Part shown: positions 9,375 to 23,387 of the stretch, one piece after another | How positions within the stretch are numbered: the first letter of the stretch is position 1 | How the letters are laid out: each line of letters starts with the position of its first letter | Assembly (NCBI RefSeq): GCF_035953295.1 | Contig: NZ_CP108370.1 | Coordinates: forward strand, 1,178,001 to 1,242,000 | Source: Streptomyces sp. NBC_01335 | GTDB lineage: Bacteria > Actinomycetota > Actinomycetes > Streptomycetales > Streptomycetaceae | Length of the DNA: 64,000 nucleotides | Direction of reading: 5' to 3' | The notes under the pieces: model-generated | Told to the model about the DNA's origin: nothing | Databases searched by the model: none | The model's input: only the letters and a program-made list of their open reading frames with translations | Position numbers and translations under genes: made by a program

Positions 9375-10580
9375 CTACTCCGCGAAACGAGCGGCTACCA
9401 GGTCCCACACAGTGTCGGCGAGGCCCTCCTTGGGCCCGTACGGCACGGCCGTCTCGCCTCCGTCCGCGGCGAGGACCACCGCTTCGTTCTCCTCCGACCC
9501 GAAGGTCTTGCGCTCCCCCACCTCGTTGACGACGAGGAGGTCACACCCCTTCCGGCGGAGCTTTTCGCGCCCGTTGGCGAGCACGTCGTCGGTCTCCGCG
9601 GCGAATCCCACGACCACCTGTCCGGGTGCGGTCCGTTCGGCGGAGAGCTCGGCGAGGATGTCCGGATTCCGCAGGAGTCCAATGACCGGATCCGCTTGGT
9701 CGTCGCGCTTCTTGATCTTGCCCGTGGCGTACACGGAGGGCCGGAAGTCCGCGACGGCGGCGGCCATCACCACCGCGTCCGCGTCGGCGGCCGCCTTCAG
9801 CACGGCCTCCCGCAGCTGGACCGCGGTCCCCACGTGGACCACGTCGGCGCCGGCCGGGTCCGGCAGACCGGTGTTCGCCTCGACCAGGGTGACCCGGGCG
9901 CCGCGGGCGACGGCCGTGCGCGCGAGGGCGTACCCCTGCTTGCCGGAGGAACGGTTGCCCAGGTAGCGGACGGGGTCGAGGGGCTCACGGGTGCCTCCGG
10001 CGCTGACCACCACGTGGCGTCCCGCGAGATCGGGTGCGGTGACGCCCCGCGCCAGCACCCGGCGGCAGATCTCGAAGATCTCGGCGGGGTCGGGGAACCG
10101 CCCCTTGCCGGTGTCCGCACCGGTGAGCCGGCCGACCGCGGGCTCGACGACCACGGCGCCCCGGCGCCGCAGGGTGGCGACGTTCTCCTGGGTGGCGGGG
10201 TGCTCCCACATCTCGGTGTGCATCGCGGGCGCGAACACGACCGGGCAGCGGGCCGTGAGCAGGGTGTTGGTGAGCAGGTCGTCGGCGAGGCCGTGGGCGG
10301 CCTTGGCGAGCATGTCGGCGGTGGCCGGGGCGACCACGACGAGATCGGCGGCCTGTCCGGTGCGCACGTGGGGCACCTCGTGGACGTCGTTCCAGACCTC
10401 GGTGGAGACCGGGTGCCCGGAGAGCGCGGACCAGGTGGCGGCGCCGACGAAGTGCAGCGAGGCCGCGGTGGGCACCACGGTCACGTCGTGCCCGGACTCG
10501 GTCAGCCGTCGCAGCAGCTCGCACGCCTTGTACGCGGCGATGCCTCCGCTGACCCCCAGAACGACCTTCGGCTTCTCCAC
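9375..10580 (-). CDS. coaBC: Bifunctional CoaBC (phosphopantothenoylcysteine synthetase/decarboxylase)
   Basis: Carries out two consecutive steps of coenzyme A synthesis: ligation of cysteine to 4'-phosphopantothenate, then decarboxylation. The 401-residue protein has the flavin-binding CoaC half first ([19 protein letters not shown], then [16 protein letters not shown] near residue 130). The CoaB half follows from about residue 190 ([15 protein letters not shown], and the KIKKRDD lysine segment). GTG at 10580 has GGGGAG 7 nt upstream. It lies between rpoZ and metK, the conserved actinobacterial order. Confidence 0.96.
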   Translation of the reverse strand: MEKPKVVLGVSGGIAAYKACELLRRLTESGHDVTVVPTAASLHFVGAATWSALSGHPVSTEVWNDVHEVPHVRTGQAADLVVVAPATADMLAKAAHGLADDLLTNTLLTARCPVVFAPAMHTEMWEHPATQENVATLRRRGAVVVEPAVGRLTGADTGKGRFPDPAEIFEICRRVLARGVTAPDLAGRHVVVSAGGTREPLDPVRYLGNRSSGKQGYALARTAVARGARVTLVEANTGLPDPAGADVVHVGTAVQLREAVLKAAADADAVVMAAAVADFRPSVYATGKIKKRDDQADPVIGLLRNPDILAELSAERTAPGQVVVGFAAETDDVLANGREKLRRKGCDLLVVNEVGERKTFGSEENEAVVLAADGGETAVPYGPKEGLADTVWDLVAARFAE

Positions 10581-10684
10581 TGCGTCTCCCCGCACTCGGC
10601 TCGGTGTCCTTCCATGCTGCCCCACCGCCGCGGCCCGGGGTCCGGCGGGCCCGGCGCGCGAGGCCCGGGCACGGGCCACGGACA

Positions 10685-10723
10685 CACCCCGGGCCCGGCG
10701 GATGATCCGCCGGGCCCGGGGTG
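10685..10723. terminator. Terminator hairpin downstream of rpoZ, 19-bp stem
   Basis: Positions 10685-10703 and 10705-10723 form an almost perfect palindrome with a minimal central loop. It lies 41 bp after the rpoZ stop and before coaBC, so it probably separates the gmk-rpoZ transcript from coaBC. Confidence 0.8.
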
Positions 10724-10763
10724 AAGGTGCGTTCTTCCCGCCTGCGGCAGGAGGTGCGGCTGC

Positions 10764-11036
10764 TTACTGCGCGGGGCCCTCGATGGCCTCGGAGGTCAGC
10801 AGGCCGGCGTTGATCTCGCGGAGCGCGATCGACAGCGGCTTCTCGTGAACGTGGGTGTCGACGAGCGGACCGACGTACTCGAGGAGGCCTTCACCGAGCT
10901 GCGAGTAGTACGCGTTGATCTGGCGCGCGCGCTTGGCGGCGTAGATCACGAGGCTGTACTTCGAGTCGGTGGCTTCGAGGAGCTCATCAATCGGCGGGTT
11001 GATGATGCCCTCGGGCGTGGTGATGGAAGAGGACAC
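10764..11036 (-). CDS. rpoZ: RNA polymerase omega subunit
   Basis: Small RNA polymerase assembly subunit. The 90-residue protein begins [20 protein letters not shown] and contains the omega signature [20 protein letters not shown], which binds the C-terminal tail of beta-prime. Length and sequence fit the Streptomyces protein. The frame stays open ten codons upstream, but GTG at 11036 matches the family N-terminus. It follows gmk after about 120 bp with no obvious intervening element. Confidence 0.97.
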   Translation of the reverse strand: MSSSITTPEGIINPPIDELLEATDSKYSLVIYAAKRARQINAYYSQLGEGLLEYVGPLVDTHVHEKPLSIALREINAGLLTSEAIEGPAQ

Positions 11037-11159
11037 TCTCTGCCTTCCGAAGGGGGTGTAGATCAAAGAAATCTTTGATGCTGCGGCTACCGGCCGGCGG
11101 TGATCCGTGCGGTGCGGCTGACACTCGGCGTCGGCCGTGAGGCCGTTCGCGTCGATTCC

Positions 11160-11777
11160 TCAGTCGCTCGTGGCACGGTGGTCGGAAGCCTGAAGCATCA
11201 AGGCTAGCAGCTCGCGTGCCACGTCCTCGACGGAGGTGTTGACGAGGGTGGTGTCGAACTCGGCCTCGGCGGCCAGTTCGACCCGGGCGGCGGCGAGCCT
11301 GCGCTCGATCACCTCCGGCGGCTCGGTGCCCCGGCCGGTGAGCCGGCGGACCAGCTCGTCCCAGCTCGGCGGGGCCAGGAAGACGAGCCGCGCGTCGGAC
11401 ATCGACTCGCGGACCAGCCGGGCGCCCTGGAGGTCGATCTCCAGCAGCACCGGCTCGCCGTTCTCCAGGCGGTCGAGGACGGCCCGGCGGGGGGTGCCGT
11501 AGCGGTTGCCCGCGAACTCCGCCCATTCGAGCAGCTCGCCGTTGGCGATCAGCTTGTCGAACTCCTGGTCGTCCACGAAGAAGTAGTGGACGCCGTTGCT
11601 CTCACCGGGTCGCGGCTTGCGGGTCGTCGCCGACACCGAGAGCCAGACTTCGGGGTGGACCTTGCGCATATGCGCGACGACCGTGCTCTTGCCGACCCCG
11701 GAGGGGCCGGAGAGCACGGTCAGCCGCGGACGTACGTCCGGGGGTACGGGGGACGTCCCCCGGGATGTTGCAGCCAT
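11160..11777 (-). CDS. gmk: Guanylate kinase
   Basis: Phosphorylates GMP to GDP using ATP. The 205-residue protein has the P-loop [18 protein letters not shown] at about residues 22-39, then the GMP-binding segment [21 protein letters not shown] and the YGTPRRAV region. A 16-residue flexible N-terminus precedes the core. The gene lies 38 bp after the sIHF gene, separated by a hairpin at 11793-11814. It feeds the same nucleotide pool that RelA uses elsewhere in the window. Confidence 0.96.
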   Translation of the reverse strand: MAATSRGTSPVPPDVRPRLTVLSGPSGVGKSTVVAHMRKVHPEVWLSVSATTRKPRPGESNGVHYFFVDDQEFDKLIANGELLEWAEFAGNRYGTPRRAVLDRLENGEPVLLEIDLQGARLVRESMSDARLVFLAPPSWDELVRRLTGRGTEPPEVIERRLAAARVELAAEAEFDTTLVNTSVEDVARELLALMLQASDHRATSD

Positions 11778-11792
11778 GCAGCGATTATCCAG

Positions 11793-11814
11793 GTTCTCAG
11801 GGGTGCCTGAGAAC
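11793..11814. terminator. Short hairpin between sIHF and gmk genes
   Basis: GTTCTCAGG (11793-11801) pairs with CCTGAGAAC (11806-11814) around a 4-nt loop, directly after the sIHF stop codon. It may partly terminate or set the ratio between the abundant nucleoid protein and gmk. Confidence 0.6.
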
Positions 11815-11815
11815 G

Positions 11816-12139
11816 TCAGGCGGCTGTGCCGCCGAACTCTCGCTCCAGGGATGCGATCTGGTTGGAGCCGAGACCCCGGACCCTGCGGCTCTCGGAGATC
11901 CCGAGACGCTCCATGATCTGCTTGGCGCGGACCTTGCCCACGCCCGGCAGGGACTCAAGGAGTGCGGAGACCTTCATCTTGCCGATGACGTCGTTCTCCC
12001 GACCCTGCTTGATGACCTCGTGGAGCGAGGCGCCGGAGTGCTTGAGTCGATTCTTGACCTCGGCCCGCTCCCGGCGAGCCGCGGCGGCCTTTTCGAGCGC
12101 GGCTGCGCGCTGTTCAGGGGTAAGGGGCGGAAGAGCCAC
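11816..12139 (-). CDS. ihf: Actinobacterial integration host factor, nucleoid protein
   Basis: The 107-residue protein matches streptomycete sIHF, a DNA-binding nucleoid-associated protein unrelated to E. coli IHF, which affects sporulation and antibiotic production in S. coelicolor. It starts [20 protein letters not shown], a long basic helix, and contains the helix-two-turns-helix DNA-binding core [19 protein letters not shown] at about residues 62-80. GTG at 12139 has GAGGTGA 9 nt upstream. Upstream in-frame codons are rejected because they give a Cys-rich leader unlike the family. Confidence 0.95.
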   Translation of the reverse strand: MALPPLTPEQRAAALEKAAAARRERAEVKNRLKHSGASLHEVIKQGRENDVIGKMKVSALLESLPGVGKVRAKQIMERLGISESRRVRGLGSNQIASLEREFGGTAA

Positions 12140-12305
12140 GCCTACGTCACCTCGGATGTCGATCTGTCGGATACGGACCGGTGAGGAACCTGTCGCCCCA
12201 CACCTGGCGAGCCACGAACAACGGCACGAACAACAACCTGTGCTCGTTGGCTCTCGACGGAGACTAGCGGCCAACCGCTCCGGAGTCAGCGAGAACGAAC
12301 GAAAA

Positions 12306-12333
12306 GTCCTGGTCAGCCTTGGCCGACCAGGAC
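12306..12333. terminator. Terminator hairpin downstream of pyrF
   Basis: GTCCTGGTC (12306-12314) pairs with GACCAGGAC (12325-12333), with a further GCC/GGC pair inside the 10-nt loop. It lies 68 bp beyond the pyrF stop on the minus strand and would end the pyr operon before the sIHF promoter. The remaining 12140-12400 spacer shows nothing else I can name. Confidence 0.7.
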
Positions 12334-12400
12334 ATTTCCGGCATAAAGGCCGGTATTTTGCTCACGAATTCGTCAACGCGCTGTTATGTGTCGCATTCAA

Positions 12401-13263
12401 CTATCCGTGAACCGCCGTACGGACCTCGTCGGCGAAGCGTTCGGCGGCCTCCCGCAGACCCGCCGCGTCGGGTCCGTGACGCAGAACACCCCGGCTCACG
12501 CTCGGCACCACGTTGCCCACCGCGTCGCCGAACACGCCCGGCAGATCGGCCGGGGTCGCGCCCTGGGCGCCGATGCCCGGAGCGAGCAGCGGACCGTTGA
12601 TCGCCAGGTTCACCCCGGCGTCCCCGAGGGTCGCGCCGACCACCGCGCCGACCGAGCCCAGCGGCTCGGCCCCGGCGTTCTCGGCGGCCATGTGGTCGAG
12701 CATCAGCTGGGCCAGCGAACGGCCGTCGGCCGCCGTCGCGCGCTGCACCTCGGCGCCCTCCGGGTTGGAGGTGAGCGCCAGGACGAAGACGCCCGCGCCG
12801 GAGACGGCGGCGGCGTCGAGCGCCGGGCGCAGCGAACCGAAGCCGAGGTACGGCGAGACGGTGACCGCGTCCGAGAAGAGCGGCGAGTCCTTGTCCAGGT
12901 AGGTGGCCGCGTAGGCGCCCATGGTGGAGCCGATGTCGCCGCGCTTGGCGTCCATGAGCACGAGCGCGCCGGCCGAGCGGGCCTCGGCGACGGCCGTCTC
13001 CAGGACGGCGACGCCGCGCGAGCCGAAACGCTCGAAGAACGCGGACTGCGGCTTGAGGACGGCGACCCGGTCGGCGAGCGCCTCGACGACCGTACGGGTG
13101 AAGCGCTCCAGGCCCGCGATGTCGTCGGACAGGCCCCAGGAGGCGAGCAGCGAGGCGTGCGGGTCGATGCCGACGCAGAGCGGTCCGCGGGTGTCCATGG
13201 CACGGCGCAGGCGGGCGCCGAAGGGTTCGAGGGGCGCGGTCTCGAGGGTCGCTGCTTCGAGGG

Positions 13264-13267
<4 letters not shown>
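12401..13267 (-). CDS. pyrF: Orotidine 5'-phosphate decarboxylase (type 2)
   Basis: Final step of UMP synthesis, decarboxylating orotidine monophosphate. The 288-residue length and the motif VLMDAKRGDIGST (catalytic Lys and Asp, near residue 97) fit the type 2 PyrF family of actinobacteria. The N-terminal CVGIDPHASLLASWG and the C-terminal VPSVSRGVL segments also fit. GTG at 13267 overlaps the pyrD stop codon by 4 bp (GTGA), so translation is coupled. It is the last gene of the pyr operon and is followed by a hairpin. Confidence 0.95.
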
Positions 13268-14373
<1,106 letters not shown>

Positions 14374-14377
14374 CGAA

Positions 14378-14421
14378 GGTGTCCTCACGAAGAGGGGGAC
14401 ACCGCAGACCGGTGTCCCCCT
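14378..14421 (-). promoter_or_regulatory. pyrD leader with two mutually exclusive hairpins at the ribosome-binding site
   Basis: In the minus-strand RNA, AGGGGGACACCG (14421-14410) can pair with CGGUGUCCCCCU (14404-14393) to form a 12-bp hairpin. The GGUGUCC within that second arm (14403-14397) can instead pair with GGACACC at 14384-14378, which abuts and partly overlaps the GAGGA ribosome-binding site of pyrD. The first hairpin leaves the site open and the second hides it. The arrangement is read directly from the sequence. A regulatory role is inferred. Confidence 0.5.
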
Positions 14422-14427
14422 TTGCCT

Positions 14428-14464
14428 GACCGGCCCCGGGACCGCGAGGGTCCCGGGGCCGGTC
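14428..14464. terminator. 16-bp perfect hairpin inside the carB-pyrD spacer
   Basis: GACCGGCCCCGGGACC (14428-14443) and its exact complement (14449-14464) flank a 5-nt loop. It could be a partial terminator or an mRNA-stabilising structure within the operon. No U-tract follows in the minus-strand RNA. Confidence 0.6.
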
Positions 14465-14480
14465 CCGTACCGACTGGGGC

Positions 14481-14578
14481 GTGTGTCGAAAGTGGCGCCG
14501 TCCGCCCGGAGGGCGGGTCCGGCGGCGTCCGGTGCGTGCGTGCCGGGCGTCGCCAAACAAGCGGGACTTTCGACACAC
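14481..14578. repeat. 98-bp segment bounded by 13-bp inverted repeats
   Basis: GTGTGTCGAAAGT (14481-14493) and ACTTTCGACACAC (14566-14578) are exact complements 72 nt apart, and a small GC hairpin (around 14500-14517) lies between them. The segment starts three bases after the carB stop. It could be a long-range stem of the carB-pyrD leader or a miniature inverted-repeat element. I see no target-site duplication. Confidence 0.5.
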
Positions 14579-14581
14579 GGC

Positions 14582-17882
<3,301 letters not shown>

Positions 17883-17890
<8 letters not shown>

Positions 17891-19025
17891 GCTGGCCCTC
17901 CATCAGGGTGACGAAACGGTCGAAGAGGTACGCGGCGTCGTGCGGGCCCGCGGCTGCTTCGGGGTGGTACTGGACGCTGAACGCGGGCTGGTCGAGGAGG
18001 TGCAGTCCTTCGACGACCTGGTCGTTCAGGCAGACGTGGGAGACCTCGGCGCGGCCGAACTCGGTGTCCGAGATCTTGTCCAGGGGCGCGTCGACGGCGA
18101 AGCCGTGGTTGTGCGCGGTGACCTCGACCTTGCCGGTCGTGCGGTCCTGGACGGGCTGGTTGATGCCCCGGTGGCCGTACTTCAGCTTGTAGGTGCCGAA
18201 GCCGAGGGCGCGGCCGAGGATCTGGTTGCCGAAGCAGATGCCGAAGAGCGGCGTCCTGCGCTCCAGCACGGCGCGCATCAGCGCGACCGGGCCGTCGGCG
18301 GTGGCGGGGTCGCCGGGGCCGTTGGAGAAGAACACGCCGTCGGGGGCGAGGGCGTAGACGTCCTCGGCGGTCGCGGTGGCGGGGAGCACGTGCACCTCGA
18401 TGCCGCGTTCGGCCATCCGGCGCGGGGTCATGCCCTTGATGCCGAGGTCGATGGCGGCGACGGTGAACTTCTTCTCGCCGATCGCCGGGACGGTGTAGGC
18501 CTCCTTGGTGGCGACCTCCTCGTACAGGCTGGCGCCCTTCATCTGCGGCTGGGCCTGGACGCGGGCGAGCAGCTCGGCGTCGGGGGCCAGCGCCTCGCCG
18601 GAGAAGACGCCGGAGCGCATCGCGCCGCGCTCACGCAGGTGGCGGGTGAGGGCGCGGGTGTCGACGCCGGAGATCCCGACGACGCCCTGTTTGGCGAGCT
18701 CCTCGTCGAGGGCGCGGCGCGAGCGCCAGTTGGACGGGATGCGTGCGGGGTCGCGCACGACGTAGCCGGAGACCCAGATGCGGGAGGACTCGTCGTCCTC
18801 GTCGTTCCAGCCGGTGTTGCCGATCTGCGGCGCGGTGGCGACGACGATCTGGCGGTCGTACGAGGGGTCGGTCAGCGTCTCCTGGTAGCCGGTCATGCCG
18901 GTGGAGAAAACGGCCTCGCCGAAGGTCTCCCCCACGGCCCCGTAGGCGCGGCCGCGGAAGATGCGGCCGTCCTCCAGGACGAGTACGGCGGGAGCTTGTG
19001 CGGCTCCCCGGGTGGAGATCGTCAT
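17883..19025 (-). CDS. carA: Carbamoyl-phosphate synthase small subunit
   Basis: Glutamine amidotransferase subunit that feeds ammonia to CarB. The 380-residue protein begins [20 protein letters not shown] and carries the N-terminal CarA motif ([18 protein letters not shown]). The class I glutaminase triad lies in [14 protein letters not shown] (nucleophile Cys) and [10 protein letters not shown]. The start at 19025 overlaps the stop of the preceding membrane-protein gene by 4 bp. The open frame upstream of this ATG belongs to an out-of-frame shadow of that neighbour. Confidence 0.97.
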
Positions 19026-19600
19026 CGTGCGGTGCCTTCCGTAGTGCTGGTGAGAGAGGTGAGGGTGTCGATCCAGGCCTGGTGCCCGGCCGCCTGGTCG
19101 GCGCGGAACCCGGAGTCGATCAGCTTGTCGCCGTGGGCCCAGGTGATGACCAGCAGGCCGCCCTCGGGGAGGACCTTGCCCGCGATCGCCCGCTCGTGCC
19201 GAACCTCGCGCAGGGCCGCGGCCGGTACGAAGAAGCCGGCCGCTCCGGGGCGTACGACGTCCAGGCCCTGCTCCGTGAGGGTGAGCTCGACCCGGCTGCG
19301 GGTGCCGAGGCCGTGCGCGACGATCCGGTCGAGCCACTGCCCGGCGGTGGTGGAGCCGTGGTAGCGGCCGGAGAGCTTCAGGAGCGGGGTGCCGTCCGCG
19401 AATCCCTCGGGGGTGGCCGCGAGCTCCGGCAGGTCGGACTGGAGGCTGCCGCGCCACTTCCATCCCTGGCGCATCAGCCAGTAGACGAAGGCCACGAAGA
19501 CCAGTATTCCGACGACCCAGCTGATCCGGGCGGACCAGTCGGTCACGGCGGCCGACTTCTGTTCGGCGGCCAGCTGGTACAGGGGGATCAGTTTTGTCAC
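19022..19600 (-). CDS. Small single-pass membrane protein with PH-like domain inside the pyr operon
   Basis: The 192-residue protein has a membrane segment at about residues 26-44 ([19 protein letters not shown]) followed by a soluble domain of roughly 140 residues. Its strand pattern ([30 protein letters not shown]) resembles the PH-like domains annotated in actinobacteria. It has no known enzymatic motif. It overlaps pyrC and carA by 4 bp on either side, so its translation is tied to both pyrimidine enzymes. Its conserved place in streptomycete pyr operons suggests a role connected to pyrimidine metabolism, but no function is known to me. Confidence 0.85.
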   Translation of the reverse strand: MTKLIPLYQLAAEQKSAAVTDWSARISWVVGILVFVAFVYWLMRQGWKWRGSLQSDLPELAATPEGFADGTPLLKLSGRYHGSTTAGQWLDRIVAHGLGTRSRVELTLTEQGLDVVRPGAAGFFVPAAALREVRHERAIAGKVLPEGGLLVITWAHGDKLIDSGFRADQAAGHQAWIDTLTSLTSTTEGTAR

Positions 19601-20883
19601 GTGAGCTTCCCGTCGACGACCGTGGCACGGCCCCGCAGGAAGGTGTGGGTGACCCGTCCCGGCAGCTCACGGCCCTCGTAGGGGGTGTTGCGGCTGCGGG
19701 ACGCGAAGCCCGCGGGGTCCACGGTCCCACGGTATGCCGGATCGACGAGAACGAGGTTGGCGGGCTCACCGGGCGAGACGGGGCGGCCGTGTCCGTCGAG
19801 CCGGCCGATGGCCGCCGGGCGGAACGACATGCGGTCGGCGACGCCCGCCCAGTCGAGCAGACCGGTCTCGACCATCGTCTGCTGGACGACGGAGAGCGCG
19901 GTCTCCAGGCCCACCATGCCCATCGCCGCCGCGGCCCACTCGCAGTCCTTGTCCTCGTGCGGGTGCGGTGCGTGGTCGGTGGCGACGCAGTCGATGGTGC
20001 CGTCGGCGAGCGCCTCGCGCAGGGCCAGGACGTCGGCCTCGGTGCGCAGCGGCGGGTTCACCTTGTAGACGGGGTTGTACGAGCGGACCAGCTCGTCGGT
20101 GAGGAGCAGGTGGTGCGGGGTGACCTCGGCGGTGACGTTCCAGCCCTTGGACTTGGCCCAGCGGACGATCTCGACCGAGCCGGCGGTCGACAGGTGGCAG
20201 ATGTGCACCCGGGAGTCGACGTGGGCGGCGAGCAGCACGTCGCGCGCGATGATCGACTCCTCGGCGACGGCGGGCCAGCCGCCGAGGCCGAGCTCGGCGG
20301 AGACGGTGCCCTCGTTCATCTGGGCGCCCTCGGTGAGGCGGGGCTCCTGGGCGTGCTGGGCGACGACGCCGTCGAACGCCTTCACGTACTCCAGGGCGCG
20401 GCGCATGATCACGGCGTCGTCGACGCACTTGCCGTCGTCGGAGAAGACCTTCACTCCGGCGGCCGAGTCGTGCATGGCGCCGAGCTCGGCGAGCTGCTTG
20501 CCCTCCAGGCCGACGGTGACGGCGCCGATCGGCTGGACGTCGCAGTAGCCGGACTCCTTGCCGAGCCGCCAGACCTGCTCGACCACGCCGGCGGTGTCGG
20601 CGACCGGGAAGGTGTTGGCCATGGCGTGCACGGCGGTGAAGCCGCCGACCGCGGCGGCCTTGGTGCCGGTCAGGACGGTCTCGGAGTCCTCGCGGCCGGG
20701 CTCGCGCAGGTGGGTGTGGAGGTCGACCAGGCCGGGCAGCAGGATCCGGCCCGCCGCCTCGACGACGGTGGCGTCCGCCGCCTCGATGCCGGTGCCGATC
20801 CCGGCGATGGTCTCGCCGTCGATCAGGACGTCCTGGACTTCGCCACCGAGGATCTGCGCGCCGCGGATAAGGATCTTGCTCAT
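19597..20883 (-). CDS. pyrC: Dihydroorotase
   Basis: Cyclises carbamoyl aspartate to dihydroorotate. The 428-residue protein begins [20 protein letters not shown] and carries the amidohydrolase metal motif [11 protein letters not shown] near residue 53. Further metal ligands are in HICHLST and the catalytic aspartate in VATDHAPH. Length and sequence fit the type I (multifunctional-like) bacterial dihydroorotase. It lies 2 bp after pyrB, and the downstream membrane-protein gene overlaps it by 4 bp. Confidence 0.97.
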   Translation of the reverse strand: MSKILIRGAQILGGEVQDVLIDGETIAGIGTGIEAADATVVEAAGRILLPGLVDLHTHLREPGREDSETVLTGTKAAAVGGFTAVHAMANTFPVADTAGVVEQVWRLGKESGYCDVQPIGAVTVGLEGKQLAELGAMHDSAAGVKVFSDDGKCVDDAVIMRRALEYVKAFDGVVAQHAQEPRLTEGAQMNEGTVSAELGLGGWPAVAEESIIARDVLLAAHVDSRVHICHLSTAGSVEIVRWAKSKGWNVTAEVTPHHLLLTDELVRSYNPVYKVNPPLRTEADVLALREALADGTIDCVATDHAPHPHEDKDCEWAAAAMGMVGLETALSVVQQTMVETGLLDWAGVADRMSFRPAAIGRLDGHGRPVSPGEPANLVLVDPAYRGTVDPAGFASRSRNTPYEGRELPGRVTHTFLRGRATVVDGKLT

Positions 20884-20885
20884 GG

Positions 20886-21863
20886 TTACTTGTTCCCCTC
20901 GGTACGGGCGGTGGTGGCGGGCTCGGAGCCGCCGAGCAGCAGGTAGAGCACGGCCATGCGGACGGAGACGCCGTTGGCGACCTGTTCGACGGCGGTGCAG
21001 CGGTCGGAGTCGGCGACCTCGGCGGTGATCTCCATGCCGCGGTTCATCGGGCCGGGGTGCATGACGATGCTGTGCTCGGGCATCTTCGCCATGCGGTCGC
21101 CGTTCAGACCGTAGCGGCGGGAGTACTCGCGCTCGGTGGGGAAGTACGCGGCGTTCATCCGCTCACGCTGCACACGCAGCATCATCACCGCGTCGGACTT
21201 CGGGAGCACCTCGTCCAGGCCGTAGCTGACGTCGCAGGGCCACTGCTCCACGCCGATCGGCAGCAGGGTGGGCGGGGCCACCAGGGTGACGTGGGCGCCG
21301 AGCGTGGTCAGCAGGTGGACGTTGGAGCGGGCCACCCGGCTGTGCAGGACGTCGCCGACGATGGTGATCCGGCGGCCTTCGAGGTCGCGGCCGAGGCCCT
21401 GGTCGGCGCCGACCAGCCGGCGGCGCATGGTGAAGGCGTCCAGCAGGGCCTGGGTGGGGTGCTCGTGGGTGCCGTCGCCCGCGTTGACGACCGCGCCGTC
21501 GATCCAGCCGGAGGTGGCGAGTCGGTACGGGGCGCCCGAGGCGTGGTGCCGGATGACGACGGCGTCGGCGCCCATCGCCTCCAGGGTCAGGGCGGTGTCC
21601 TTGAGGGATTCGCCCTTGGAGACGGACGAGCCCTTCGCGGAGAAGTTGATGACGTCGGCGGAGAGGCGCTTGGCGGCGGCCTCGAAGGAGATGCGGGTCC
21701 GCGTCGAGTCCTCGAAGAAGAGGTTGACGACGGTACGGCCGCGCAGGGTGGGGAGCTTCTTGATCGGCCGGTCGGCGACCCGGGCCATCTCCTCGGCGGT
21801 GTCGAGGATGAGGACGGCGTCGTCGCGGGTGAGGTCGGCGGCCGAGATGAGGTGGCGCTTCAT
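20886..21863 (-). CDS. pyrB: Aspartate carbamoyltransferase catalytic subunit
   Basis: Condenses carbamoyl phosphate with aspartate, the committed step of pyrimidine synthesis. The 325-residue protein starts [20 protein letters not shown] and has the carbamoyl-phosphate signature [13 protein letters not shown] near residue 50. The [10 protein letters not shown] segment and the aspartate-binding region follow. ATG at 21863 is chosen because GGAG lies 9 nt upstream. An in-frame ATG 36 bp earlier has no ribosome-binding site. There is no adjacent pyrI, so regulation must come from PyrR and other enzymes. Confidence 0.97.
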   Translation of the reverse strand: MKRHLISAADLTRDDAVLILDTAEEMARVADRPIKKLPTLRGRTVVNLFFEDSTRTRISFEAAAKRLSADVINFSAKGSSVSKGESLKDTALTLEAMGADAVVIRHHASGAPYRLATSGWIDGAVVNAGDGTHEHPTQALLDAFTMRRRLVGADQGLGRDLEGRRITIVGDVLHSRVARSNVHLLTTLGAHVTLVAPPTLLPIGVEQWPCDVSYGLDEVLPKSDAVMMLRVQRERMNAAYFPTEREYSRRYGLNGDRMAKMPEHSIVMHPGPMNRGMEITAEVADSDRCTAVEQVANGVSVRMAVLYLLLGGSEPATTARTEGNK

Positions 21864-21974
21864 CTGGGTGTTCTCCGGGGTGGTGGAGGTTTCGGGCATG
21901 CGGGCGTGCTGCGGCGGCCGTACGGACCGAGTGCCGGCTCGTACGGGGGCGCCGTTCGGGTAGCGGTAGCGGTG

Positions 21975-22598
<624 letters not shown>

Positions 22599-22701
22599 TT
22601 AAAGGACGTCGGAATTACCGAAAACTACGTCGTCCACGGTACCAGGGCCGTTCCGGGACCCCCGACCCGGCCCCCCGCGGAGCCGCCCGGGACCTCCCGG
22701 C

Positions 22702-22731
22702 TTGACGCATCCAAGTAACGCTGCGTAACCT
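22702..22731 (+). promoter_or_regulatory. bldD promoter
   Basis: TTGACG (22702-22707) and TAACCT (22726-22731) are spaced by 18 bp and fit a housekeeping sigma promoter. Transcription would start near 22738, giving a leader of about 54 nt to the bldD ATG. The BldD box at 22715-22729 overlaps the spacer and -10. Confidence 0.65.
22715..22729. promoter_or_regulatory. BldD operator (autoregulatory)
   Basis: GTAACGCTGCGTAAC matches the published BldD consensus, TnACnC(A/T)GnGTnA, at all fixed positions. It covers the -10 of the bldD promoter, consistent with the negative autoregulation known in S. coelicolor. Confidence 0.75.
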
Positions 22732-22791
22732 CACAGTGAGTCACCAGCCACGCGGCGGCGCCGCATCATGTTCGAGCGTCCGGGGAGCCTT

Positions 22792-23292
22792 ATGTCCAGC
22801 GAATACGCAAAACAGCTCGGGGCCAAGCTCCGCGCCATCCGCACCCAGCAGGGCCTCTCCCTCCACGGCGTGGAGGAGAAGTCGCAGGGCCGTTGGAAGG
22901 CCGTCGTCGTCGGCTCGTACGAGCGCGGCGACCGTGCGGTGACCGTCCAGCGTCTTGCGGAGCTGGCGGACTTCTACGGCGTTCCCGTCCAGGAGCTGCT
23001 GCCGGGTACGACCCCCGGCGGCGCGGCCGAGCCGCCGCCGAAGCTCGTCCTGGACCTGGAGCGCCTCGCCCACGTCCCGCCGGAGAAGGCCGGACCGCTG
23101 CAGCGTTACGCCGCGACGATCCAGAGCCAGCGCGGCGACTACAACGGCAAGGTCCTCTCGATCCGCCAGGACGACCTGCGCACCCTCGCGGTCATCTACG
23201 ACCAGTCGCCTTCCGTGCTGACGGAGCAGCTGATCAACTGGGGCGTGCTGGACGCGGACGCGCGCCGGGCCGTCACCCACGAAGAGGGCTGA
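22792..23292 (+). CDS. bldD: Developmental master repressor BldD
   Basis: DNA-binding repressor that holds Streptomyces in vegetative growth when bound to tetrameric cyclic-di-GMP. The 166-residue protein begins MSSEYAKQLGAKLRAIRTQQ with an Xre-type helix-turn-helix in the first 70 residues. The effector-binding signature RGD-x8-RQDD is intact (Arg114-Gly115-Asp116 and Arg125-Gln126-Asp127-Asp128). ATG at 22792 is preceded by GGGGAG. An in-frame ATG eight codons upstream (22768) gives a non-family extension. It is divergent from pyrR and followed by a hairpin and a tandem repeat. Confidence 0.98.
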   Translation: MSSEYAKQLGAKLRAIRTQQGLSLHGVEEKSQGRWKAVVVGSYERGDRAVTVQRLAELADFYGVPVQELLPGTTPGGAAEPPPKLVLDLERLAHVPPEKAGPLQRYAATIQSQRGDYNGKVLSIRQDDLRTLAVIYDQSPSVLTEQLINWGVLDADARRAVTHEEG

Positions 23293-23300
23293 GGCCCCCG

Positions 23301-23319
23301 GCGGGGCTCCGAGCCCCGC
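23301..23319. terminator. bldD terminator hairpin
   Basis: GCGGGGCT (23301-23308) pairs with AGCCCCGC (23312-23319) around a 3-nt loop, 8 bp after the bldD stop codon. Confidence 0.65.
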
Positions 23320-23387
23320 CCGTACGAACACCTTGGCCGTACGAACACCTTGGCCGTACGAACACCTTGGCCGTACGAACACCTTGT
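23320..23387. repeat. Four tandem copies of a 17-bp unit
   Basis: The unit CCGTACGAACACCTTGG repeats head-to-tail at 23320-23336, 23337-23353, 23354-23370 and 23371-23387, the last copy differing in its final base. It follows the bldD terminator directly. Apart from it and two hairpins, the 23293-23600 spacer holds nothing I recognise. Confidence 0.9.
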
